Positions 48,801-61,100 of a stretch of 64,000 bases of DNA are shown piece after piece (positions within the stretch are counted from its first letter, which is position 1; every line of letters begins with the position of its first letter). The position numbers and the translations under genes were made by a program. The stretch covers positions 204,557,494-204,621,493 of the forward strand of contig NC_059471.1 in the NCBI RefSeq assembly GCF_018139145.2, read 5' to 3'. The notes beneath the pieces were generated by a model, which saw only the letters and a list, made by a program, of their open reading frames with translations, did no database searches and was not told the DNA's origin. This DNA is from Gymnogyps californianus (lineage: Eukaryota; Chordata; Aves; Accipitriformes; Cathartidae).

Positions 48801-51800
48801 AGTAAGAAGTAGGTCAAGGAGGACTGATAAGACAGATGTTGTTGGAATACGTGAAGTGGAAACTACTGAGAATTCATTGTACAGTTTTGAATTTGGAGCC
48901 TTACATTTCTAGGAAGCTGGGACTACAAACTCTGTTCCCCTCAACAGTTAAGGAAAAAAACCAGTGCTGTCCACTGGGAGATGAGCTGTGTCCTTGATGA
49001 TTAATATTGGAGTTGCTATATGTTACTAACCTGAAGTAGGAACTTTGTCAGGAATGGGCTTAATTCAATTGCAAGGACTGCAGACAGAGAAACCTACTCT
49101 TTGAACGTCATGTGAGAATCTGAACTACATAGAAGTAGTGGGTCATTGTGGCTGAATGCATGTTTCTGACAAAAATAGTTGTATTGAAGAATGACGTAGA
49201 GAGGTATGGCCTTCAGTCCATTGCAGTCCCTCTCTGGTCAGTGCTGGCAGAAGACCTTTAAGTACTAGGTTCTTGCCACTTTTGTGGACCTTCTTTTTCT
49301 GCTAGCAAATGTGTGTTTTCATGCTAGTTTTATTCCTTGTTCTAATTTTTCCCAAAACAGGTTTTAAAGTCCTCCTAAGTTGAAGGGTGTCATCACAGAA
49401 ATTGCTGTCTAAACCTGTTGGTGCCTATGTTTTTGTCAGTTACATACTTCAGGGATTTAAATCCAATGACAGGTGCCTACTTCATGCCTAAACCATAAAT
49501 TTCCACTCGTGTGTTCTCATAGCCCTGATACTTCAGGCTTGTCCAGAGTGCATTTATCACATATCTGCAGGAATGGTTTTTATGCAAAACAGAGTGATCT
49601 TGTCCCTTTCATTAAAAATTCTACAGAGGGAGAAAGGTGGAAGACAGCGGTCATGATACTCTTTCATGCAGTAACCTTTCGTGCAATGCTCCTGACACTG
49701 TGCCACCCACTTGCGACATGTCCAAAGATGTGGCCAGACCCTGGAAAGGAATAGGATTTAAGCAGCAACTCTTTCTACAGGACTTCCTATTGCCAAGTAT
49801 AGGTGTCTCCTACATAATGTGGTGTTGTGAATCACATCTGAGGCACCCGGCTTTCGTTCTGCTATGGAGGTGCAACATTTTGAATAGATACTTTTGGAGA
49901 TGTAGCCCCTTTCTTTTAATAGTGTTCAAAATCATAAGAAAGTTTTTTATTACACACTGTTTGAGTGGATTGCCAGCATATACCCACACTTTCCCACATC
50001 TGCTGAATCATATGCCATATATTGTATTTTAAGTAGAAAGACTGGAATGAAGTACTTAGATTTTTTTATTTTTTTTGTTATACACACACACGTTCCTGTA
50101 TCAGAAGTTTAATTTTGCAAGTAATGCATATGTATCCCAATGACTAATGTTTTCCAGAGGTTTTAATGTTCACTGTAAAAAAGAGCATATGCCTTACCAG
50201 AGAGTATAGAGCTATGCAAATAATCTATTTCTTAAAAATAGAGTTGCTAGAAAATTACCTTTTTTGCCTTACGTAGGTTTGAATACTGGTACTATTTTGT
50301 AGTCTGTAGTGTCTTCTATTTATAGACAAATGACCGTAACTTCAATATTACTAAATTGGTACTTAGAAGTACATTTTATCGTTTGCCATAAAATGTATCT
50401 CGTACTCTGTTTTTTCACATGCTCTTTGCTCTGAAAAGATCTGGTTTTCTAAAAATGTTCTGCACAAGCAGGCTGATTACATGTGTCTGTTATAGAAGCT
50501 TACACTTTATCATTTGTATGCAGTGAATGCCAAAAACATTCAGAGTAATTTTGGGGCGTGTGCTCCTAGATTACTTTCTTTGTAATAAAAGTTTGAGAAG
50601 TTCATGTTATCCAGACACTGTGATTTGTAATGGACTATTTTATGATACTGTAATGTGTTACAATTGTCTAGCTTTTCTTTGATCTAAATGCTATTTAGTT
50701 TTGTTTTTGCGTATTGCTCACAATTTTTAAACATAGTTAGACGATACACTGTATGTTTCGTATGAGGATTCATCAGATCTCTCTTCACTTTGTGGTATAT
50801 AATATTTTGACTAGGTACATAAGTAATCATTCTTTTTTGGCAAGGTTTTTTGGTTTATGCTTTATATTCTGTTGCCAGGGTGTGGTTTCTTTCATTGTCT
50901 CATCTGGAAGGGAAAAGTGATTTTGGAGTATTTACACTGAAAAAGCTGAACAGTTGTATCTTTTTTTTTTTTTTTTTTTTTTACCCTCTTCAGCTTCCTT
51001 ATGTGTTTGTGAACTGCGTGGAATACTTTACTTCACGACTTCTTTTAGAAGAAATTCTCATCCAGTTGCAAAGCTGTTCTTCTGAGACAGAACAGACTTC
51101 TCATGTGCCTTGTGATACTTTCAATGACTTTATACGTCTGTTTAAACAAGCTGTTGCGAGTCGAGAGCTTCAAGATCAAACGTTATATGTTGTAAGTAAT
51201 TGAATTTTAGTGTTCCAGTTTCATTTAGGTTAAGAGGATGTGAGTAATTGTTATCAATAATTTGTATGTGAAATATGTGCATTATAGATTAGTTTTCACA
51301 AAATTTCCCTGTGGACCTAATTCAGAATCTGTTGATACTGTTTAGATTCTTTCTGTTGGTTTACTGGCTTTAGATGAGGTTCTGTATTTTTTGTGGTTTT
51401 AGAACTTTTTGTACGCAAAAACTGCATAGCATAACTAATAATGAACATAAATTATGCTGCATAGTTAAATTAGGTATGTAATAATATTACAGAATTTTAA
51501 ATATAGGGAGCCTGTATTTGTTTTATAATTAGGAAGTCATGCTTATCTGTTTCCTTGTGAAGATAGCTTCACAAATGAGAAAGCATAGATGGGAAGCAGG
51601 GCAGAAGTGAATTATGGAGCATGCAGATGACAAGAATTGGTTGGCTAGAATAGGTTCAAGTTAGAAGTTATATTAAGGAACTAAAATGCATAATACCCTC
51701 TGTAAAAGCGCTGTTGAGATCTTACATCTTCAACTACACTTGTGGCCCTCAGAGACAAGAACTGTAGTTTTAAAATTAAGATGGAAAAATAGACTGCAAT

Positions 51801-54800
51801 GAAAAATTTGATGATATATTCAAGTGGAATAAATAGGCAGACCTCAGGAAAAAAAATAATCAGAATTTAGATCAGAGGAATGATTGAATCAATGTAGTAC
51901 TAGAACGCTAGGTTTTGGTGTGGGGTGGGTGGTTTTTTTTTTTTTCCCCCTCTGATAATCCTAACTACATAAAGGAGTCAAAATTTGCAGACATCTGTAA
52001 CAGCATTTATTGTGCCAAGAGATGAACATAGAAACAAATTTCAGGCATACAAGAGGTCTGAAGAAAGGACGTAGACGGCTCAAAACTACTGTTTTTTCTG
52101 GCTCTCACTTGGTTGAACAAAATCTTTTATCTTAAAAATATGAATGCCATAGTATTAGTGATGTGTAACTGTATGTATGCATTGTGGACCTGCAAAAGAC
52201 ATGGACTGAAATTTCAGCCCAGCAGTAGGAATTCAGGGTTTTTTTAAAAGAGGTCAAATTGATTGTGTAAGAAAACATGAAAGTAGTTCAAGATTGAAAG
52301 CTTAATGACCCGGGGTAATCACTCTGTATTTCTCACAGCAATCAACAGGCATACTGCTTTGTTTTTTTGCAGTCAAACAAGACATTCATAATTACACTTA
52401 ACATCCTTAATTCTGTTTCACAGGTTATAGTTAAATAAGTTTTATTTCTATTTAAAAATACTTAACCACTGAGTTAAATAAGTTCATATTATGTTTAGTG
52501 GAAACAGTACTATCTCATAGTTCCCTACAGCTCATGAGGTTAATAAATTTGTCGTCTTAAAAACTGAATGAATAAAAAATGTACCAGTACTTACAATATA
52601 TGAGAAGTTATACATAGATAGTTCATTTTGATTTAACGTCACAAAAGTGGTATTGGCATCCTTCAACAATTCCGTAAGAACAAAATTTAGCACTAAAATA
52701 ACCTTTAGGGAATTTCACAAAATATTTTATATAGTAAAATTTTACTTTCAGATTAATATTTGAATTAAAAATCTGTTCTACATCAGTAAAGAATGCTTCA
52801 TGTGTTATATGAAAATTAGTATCACTCAGAAAAATAGAAAGTTCTTGAACAACGGTTATAGAAAGCAAACCATTAAATACTTAGAAAGGTTCAATTGTAT
52901 CCTGTAAATAGTTGCTGAATCAGAAGAATTAAGTATTAAATTAGTATTTCAGTTCCGTTCTGCATGGGAACAGACAGGAATGGGGGAAATCAATTCATGT
53001 ATATTAACCTGTGTCATCTGGATTTATTGTAGAGTGGTTTAAATTGAGACTGATGGAAGACGAGCATGCTGGTAACATAAACTGTCAAAGCTAATTTATT
53101 CTATTTCATTTTGATAGTAATAATGTAATATTTCAGCCCAATTAACTCAGAGCAAATTAAGATAAATGTTTACTTTCAAGCAAAGGATTCTAAATGTTTC
53201 TCTTAACCCAAGCATGGGTGCTGAATGCTTGTGATTACTTGTGAGAAATGAATTTATTCATTCTAACTACCTGAAAAATTGGAACTGATATAACTTGTAG
53301 TCATTCATACATTTACAATATTTAGCACTTTACAGAAGTAACAAGCTGCTGTTTTTCATTTAAGTCAGCAGACAGTTCTAAAATGTATAGTTTTTAAAAA
53401 AAGCTGAAGGGTGACAAATCTATATTAAAATTAAAGAGTAAGGCATGCATTTATAGGCCTGTGGGTAGGCTGTTTTTGTGAACCACTTGACATATTCCAC
53501 AAGCCAGGGTCACAGTATATTTTATCTGCTGTAAATAGAAACTCTAGTTTGTTTCTCACTTAACTAAAAACTAAGATCTACTTAGGTCAAGACCTTAAAG
53601 CTTTGTGTTCAATAGCTGCGTGTCACTGGGTCCAATAAGCGGTATTTTATTAGTAAAAATATGTAGCCTCTGTTTGGTCAGTAATGTAAAGGAGTCTTCA
53701 TCCCTGAAGTCATTTGTTATATTAACCAAATGCAGATATCAATATAAAATCATATGCTATATTGTAGTTTTAAATAAATTCCCAAGAAGCATGAGCTATT
53801 GTTGCAGAGATACTGCTCTTTCAGTTTTTTGTCCTGTACGGTGTAATTTTGAAATACCGTTTTCATAAAATGTTTCTTGGTTGTCCACATAAAATTCTTT
53901 TTCTTACTGTGGGCAACAGAAATGATAGATGTCTTAATGTTTTGGTGTGGGGAGGAAATGTAAAAGGATAGAAAAATATAATTTTCCAGGGACCTATAGT
54001 TTCTCTTTCAACAGCAGTAATTCAGAAGAAGTAATGAACTTCAGAATTTAGATTTATGTTGTGAGTAATAAATAAAACACAAAAGAAATGTGTTCCTATT
54101 CTCTTTTTTCATTCCTGTCAAGATTTTAAGTGTACTGGGAATATGATTTTTTTTGCCAAAGGATAGCCATGCATGTTTTCATGCTCCTATTTGTTTTCCT
54201 CTAGGCTCCAAAATACGTTAGTTGTTTAGATGAAGTGTTTCCTCTTTAAGCTGTACATATGCTACGTATGTGTTAGTGCTGTGCCAGGTTTGCGTACAAT
54301 ACAATAAATTCTGTAAATTTCTAGGGTGCAAACTATGGCAAGAAAAATTTCCCTCAGAATTCAGTTGTGTGAATTCTAGATGATAGTTAACTTTTTGAAA
54401 ATATCAGCTCTTATTTCTGAAAAATAATTTCATACTGGGAAAAGATAGCTCTCCTACAGTAAGCACGTTGATATGGTACTGCAGTACTACACATAATCTT
54501 TTAATATAAGAAGAATTTTAGACAAAAACTGAGATTTCAATGGTTGTTAATTATATCATGGCTTTGTCAGTGATATTCTTGACTGGTATACTTATGTTTT
54601 AATTCTTGCTGCCATAAGGCATGAGAATGTTGCTTGTCTGGGGATTGTATCTGTTTTTTTAGATGGCAGAGCTGCTTGGGCTTCCTGGAAGCACACCTGA
54701 AGCAATAATCTCTCCGATGTTGCTTGTTTAAGGGGTCTTGATACTTAAGTGGTTTCTGCTGTCTAAGAGCCATTGGTAAAATGAGTTTCTAGCAGCTAAG

Positions 54801-55074
54801 AATTAATTTTAAGTCCATGTGAGAATGGAAGGTGACACTGTCTATATAATAATATCATTGTTTTGTTAAAAGGTACTGGATAGAGCAGAGCAGCTGAGGG
54901 AAATGGAAGCAAACATCCTGCCAGCGTTTCTTAGGCTTCAAGAGTTGGTAAGTGTCTGGAAAAAAATTAACGTATGTTTCCTGCATAGTGAAAGTAACCT
55001 AGTGTGGTATCTGTCCATCTAGGCTCATAGATCAAGATAAGTGATTCTTTAGATGAGAAAAGTTGCAAAATTAA

Positions 55075-55123
<49 letters not shown>

Positions 55124-58100
55124 AATCAAGTGGCAATGGTCAAAACTAGAAACCAAACCAGAATTTAAACATTGGCAGGTTTTTCTTGCACTCTTAATTT
55201 TTTTTTTTTTAAATTCTGTTTAATAATATGTTGTTTTACGATATCTGATCTGTTGTAGATTCTTTAGTGGCTGGTGTCAGATACATAGCTGTCTTTTCTA
55301 GAATATTTTTGTTTTTAAGAAGAATGTGGCATTTTTCTACTCTTCATTTAAAGTTTTGTAATAATTGCAGAAAAAAATTTCAGGCAGACTGTAATCTATA
55401 AGGAGAAGCTTCAACAGAGCTCCTGTTGGCTTAGTACAAATAAATAAAACAAACTCCTTTTAGAGTTTGTCAGATGTTTGTGTGGGAATCCAAAGTCTGC
55501 TTCTGAGTCAGCTGCTGATTCAGAGAACTCAACCACATTGAGTGAATTCAGCATCGGAAGCATGAATTTGCAACTCAGGAAACGTTTGTCTTCCTCAAGT
55601 TTCTCCCATGTGAAACTTCACAGCGTTGCATGGTGGTTGGCTTGAGGATGGTCAGTAGACCACCAGCTATTTAATTGTGGCTGAAGCTGCACAGCTCAGC
55701 AGCTGCAAATGTGCTTTATGATGGCAGAGAGTTTTTACACTTCTACTGGAATTGTGCCACAGTATGTTTCTGACTGGAGTAAACCACTGTATCTTTCCCT
55801 CTCTCACTTCTGAAGTATCAAAGCTTATGCCTTGGAATGAGGAAAAATGGTGCATTCTCTGAAAAGAAACTGAAGACAAAACCAGAAGATGGTGGTACTT
55901 TGAAATATCTAAATAGCTGAAATTATACTTGTTATCTCAAGACTTTTGTGTGATACTCTTAATTTTCTGGTGACATTGATTTCTCTATTTACTGAATGAA
56001 GACAGATTCACAGCTGTGTTCTTAATCCTGGCAGCTGGTGCATTTTCTGGCTCTTTTTGTCTGCCTGTGTTCTGGATTTCACTGTGCCTGAAGCAGAAAC
56101 AACCTGTCTGACAGAGAAACGAGGAAAACTTAGGCCTATGATTGCTGTTCAGGGACTAAAAAAACATAGGCTAAGACTTAAATATGCTAGAGAAACACCC
56201 TCAAATTCAAAAGTAGCCTCCAAATAAGTTTGTCAGCTTTTCTGAATGCTGAGATTCCAGTTGCTTAAATTCTGGATTCTGGACTGAGGCTTTCTAAAAC
56301 TGTTGTGCGGCTGATGTTGCAGAGAGATGTTGTTGGAGCAAATCTACTGTATCACTTCCTTTCCTGGAGTGAAAGGAGACAAGAAACTTCATTAGTGGTG
56401 AAAGATTTCATGGGACTGGGGGATTGTTGGCGAAGAATGGGTCACAGGATGCTTGATTTCTGTGAAGATTATGGTGGGAAGTACTTAAGTTTTTCATATT
56501 GGAATGTCTGTCAGGAAGTGAACTGAAAATACCTTAGTACTTTTCTCAGCTAAAATACTAGGAAATCGGGGAGAGGAACGCAATTGAAAGAAATCTTCAG
56601 AAAGATGCTCTCTCATTAAAAGAAAAATGTTCCATAAAAATAGAGAAAGAAGAAACGGTAAAGAATTATGGGTGGATGCCACTTTGGCAAGATGTGGGAA
56701 GAATAAATAAAAGAAGATTCTCCCTGAATTTCAGGGAAGGGGAATAGCATTTAAACTTTTCTTTCAAGTCATTCACAGCTCATATTAAGCATTGTCAATT
56801 CAGTCAGGTTACTTCCTTCTATTTTCTTGAGGTGCCTTGATAGTTTTGAAATGTCTTTCTTGAAGAACCATATTTAAAAGGGTCTTTTGTTATGCAGAAT
56901 TTTTAGTATGGTTACAAAAACCTTGCAGAAAGGAATAATGACACATCATCTTCACAGATAGTTAGCTTCATATTATAAAGGTGATATATTGAAGGGTGAC
57001 CAAAATAAGGAATATTTTTTTTTAATATGAAGTGTTTTGTTATCTATTGACCAAAACATCAAACTCAAGGCAAGTATATTGTCAATAAAAACTTGGTTAA
57101 AAAGAATATGTTACTATGTACAGCCATTGTTGGTAACTAGTAAAACAGTTGGTAAGAGTATACAGTTAGTACTATGTTTTTGTTTTGCAGTGGTTTTTGT
57201 TTGTTTTCAAAGACCAGCTTACCCTTAAAATAAAGTACTAGATAGCTTGGTTTCAGAAAGCACTGAGCTTTCTTTCGCTTTTTAACTCTTCCTGTTTGTT
57301 CTGAAAGTCTGGGTTTAATTACCAAAGTAAAATGCTGTCTTAATTTTGGGAGTAAGGGATGGAATCTACTTGGTATTGTCTAGTACCAGAGCTCTATCAC
57401 CCCACAAAGCTTACAAGTCAGTGAAATGAGAAGGGATGCAGAGAAATCTCATGTAATTATGAAAATCTGCAAATGTATGAGCTTCTTGATTAGGCCAGCT
57501 GAAGCTTTATTACTATGCTAGTAATTTGTATTGAACTGTAAATTTGTGGAACAGAAAAGTCACAGTAATTGTTCTCATTGATATTGTAACATGCAGTGTT
57601 ATTTTTTTTTTCTTTCTCTGCCTATCTGTCACTCACTCTCTCTTCCCCTCCCCCCTGCCCCTTCCCTGTGCAGACGGACAGAAATGTGACAGTTGTCCTG
57701 CTCAGTGAAATAGTATGGGAACTGTTCCGTCCGAATATTGGATGCTTTGAGCCATTCACCTTGTATTTTCCCGATTACAGCATAGGTAAACTAATTCTTT
57801 AACCTGCTTTTCAGGGATCGAATAATACTTTGTCAAACAACAACCAAATTTTTTTTCCGTGTTTATCAGTATGCCTTTTACAGAATCTGGAATATGTAAT
57901 AGCTACTGGAATGTAAAAGTCTATATTCACACAACCTCTAAAAGACTGGTCTTCTTCCACTTGCCGAAACATCTCAAACTAACATTTTGGTTCCATTGTA
58001 TTTACTGGCTCTTTTAATCAGTGTAGTTCTTGGTGGATTTTGGTTTTTTCAGTGACGATTATAGTTTGTTTTTCCACTTAACTTGTAAAATGTGGTCAGT

Positions 58101-61100
58101 TTATTAAGTTAGCTTTAAATAAGCAAAACTTATTTTTGTTTAAACAGGACACCTGCAGAAGATCTTGTCTCAGAATCATCCCCCAGAATATTCTGCGGAT
58201 TTCTATGCTGCATATATCAATATTCTGCTTGGTGTCTTCTACATGGTCTGTAGGGACCTGAAAGAACTTCAGCATCTGGTGAGATGAGCTCCTTTAGAGT
58301 TGTTGTTTTGTTTTGGGGTGGTTTTTGCCAAATGAGCTTTGAAAGTCTAGATATATTGTTGAGTATGGACAAAAAGAAAATCATACAGTCGTAGAATAGT
58401 TTGGGTTGGAAGGGACCTTTAAAGGTCATCTAGTCCAACCTCCCTGCAACGAGCAGGGACATCTTCAACTAGATCAGGTTGCTCAGAGCCCCGTCTGACC
58501 TGACCTTGAATGTTTCCAGGGATGGGGCACCTACCCCCTCTCTGGGCAACCTGTGCCAGTGTTTCACCACCCTCATCGTAAAAAATGTCTTCCTTATATC
58601 TAGTCTAAATCTACCCTTTTAAGAAAGTGTTAGCTCAAAATGCAGTTTCCCTAAAAATCCATAACAAAGGTTGCAATTGTTTTGGTGGCTGTAAAAGGTT
58701 TCCATTGCTATGTGGTTTTCTGGTCAGAGGCAACAAAAGCTGCACTAATGAGATGCCCATCTGTGTGTGGTTCACCCAGCCTAGAACTTCTGTTGGGATT
58801 TTTGAGCTCGAGCCGTTCCTCAATATCAGAGAGTGACTGAGAAGACTAGGCTACCAATTTTCACCTGTTGGGATAAGGAGATAAATGTGATGAAACCTTT
58901 TATGCCTCCTCATAAGTATAGTAGAAGCAATTGCTGCAACTGCAGCAGTTTTTGAGGGACAACTCCATTACAGACTTGGTTAATGATTTCTTTTTTTTTT
59001 TTTTTTTTTTTTTTTGGAATTCAGTCAGGGGAAGTAATAGTTATGATTTTACTCTTTCAAGCAGTGATAGGCCTCGCTGTGCTTCTTTTCTCTTCAAGTT
59101 CTTTTTACGTGTGGTTATGTGACTTTGCTCTTATTGCTACCTTCTTACTCGTGTGGACTTCTGTAATCCCTAAATAGCCTTCTGTTGTATTCGTTTCCTG
59201 GACTATGCAGTGGAATGCCAAACAGTTGCTGTCAACATTTGAAGGAATAACTTCAATTACATGGTCTCAGCATGTCCAACCTCAACTTGCCACCCAGCAT
59301 CCTTCAACTTTATGGGAAATTTAACTTAAAATTTGAAACATTTTCCTATATTATTTAGGAGTGTAAAATTTTCACTTGATTTGCCTCCTACAGAGGATTT
59401 TAAGGTAACTAAGCTGCTACAAGCCAGATGTTACACAGTTTTACAGAAACATAGCATATTAATTTGACTCAAAGGCCTAGAGAAGCAAGGATTGACATAA
59501 ATGTTTTCAATGTCTGTCTTTTGGAATTAAGAATAAAATAAGTAAGTCAAAGTTCCTGCAATATAGTCGTGCCTGAGGGAACAAAATTACATTGAAGATA
59601 TTTGGAAAAAGGAGTTTTAACCATATATCAGTTGAAGAATGTAATAGCAAACAAACTGACAGAAGAAAAATAAAAATTACTTGACAGTGACCTTTGCATA
59701 AGAAAAGCTGAATAGCAATAACAATTATTAGCTCATCAGATTATTATTTAAATAACTATACTGTGTACAAGGAAATTTTACAAGTTTGAAGTGATCAGTG
59801 GTTATGGCCAGTGAACTAATCAGTGCTAGTGAGATGATCTGAATGTTCTGCCTGCATTTCCATCAGGAAAATGTAGCTAAACTTCTGAGGAACTTATCTG
59901 TTAACTATACAGGTTTTATATTTAAATGAGATTGCTGAAATCTGATGGAGACACAAATAGAAACTAGGGTCGCAGTTCTTCTAGATGTGTATTTGAGTGG
60001 CTCTGCTTATCAGAATAATTTCATTAGCTTTAGATGCACTGTTTGTGTGTGGGGGCAATACCAACATTCTGAAAAGATTTATGTAATTGGACCCTAAATT
60101 GTTTTTGTGCTTGACAAGTCTCTTCTGTAGAAGGTAATGACAGACACATACAACTGTCTGTAGGCTTCTGAACAGCTCCATAGTGTCTGATATAGACTCT
60201 AAATGTGTGTGTTGTTATGCATGAGTATTAATAATACATCCTGGAATTATATTAGATTTATATGTGAAAGTTATTGCATTGAGTTCTGTATACTAGCACA
60301 GAGGTGCTAGTAGGACAAAAGGAGAATTAAATGTGAGGATTGTTATTTTACAAAATTGTGTGATATTGATTTAACCATTTTAGTAAAAGATCTAGATTAC
60401 AACCTTGTCAAAAATCTCTCAATCTTACCTTAGGCAAAAGGAGTTTGTTTGACTATGGAATGTGTTAGCAGGGCTTTTTTTTTTTTATTATTTTTAATTA
60501 TTTAAATAATTTCTCCCTCTGTGTGTGTGTAAGTATGCGTGGCCTACTTTTGAACATGCTGAACTGCTCCTGGAATGGAAAGTTTTATCTGAAAATGAAA
60601 GGAGTAAAAAAAGTTCATGAAAACATTTTTATTGCATTTATAATGTTTAGTTACTATGTTATTTAAAAAAAAAAAGCAACCCCTGACTACAGTAAACAGA
60701 TTTTGCTAAGATCAAAACCAAGTAACCTGTGATAGATTACTTCTGTTTGTATTTTAATCTACAGAAATGTTGTGATGTTTTTCAGTATGTTTGGAAGCAA
60801 GCGGCATAATTATTGACTGAAAAATGATTCATTGGTTTTGCAAAGTAATGAATTACACTGCTTGTTATATTCTGTAGCTAGATCAAATATATAGTACCTT
60901 TTTAATATGTTGTACTTTTTACTTTCTGTAGGCAGCGCTCAATTTTTCTAAATACTGTGAACCAGTGGTCAGAGGAGAAGGTAAGCTTCTGTCTTTAATT
61001 TGAGCAGCTGTATGAGAGTGCAGGTACCCTCCTGCGGGTGTTGTGGAGGACTTTGCTTTGATCCTGATTGTTTTGTGACCATTTCTCTGGTCACAACAGC

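Larger units (their letters stand above)
58279..60931 (+). other. ORC5: ORC5 intron after exon F (2,653 bases)
   Basis: A GT-AG intron carrying a CR1 tail on the minus strand at 58384-58622, a 25-base T run at 58991-59015 and a T-rich stretch at about 60475-60500. No other content is recognised. Confidence 0.85.

Noticed and set aside
49637..50032. 131-codon open frame within an ORC5 intron
   Set aside because: No similarity to a known protein, no poly-A tail or other sign of a processed pseudogene, and it overlaps another unrelated frame at 49473-49754.
55806..55835. CTGAAGTATCAAAGCTTATGCC resembling the hammerhead-containing repeat
   Set aside because: Only the AAAGCTTATGC word fits; there is no stem sequence and no repeat tail nearby.
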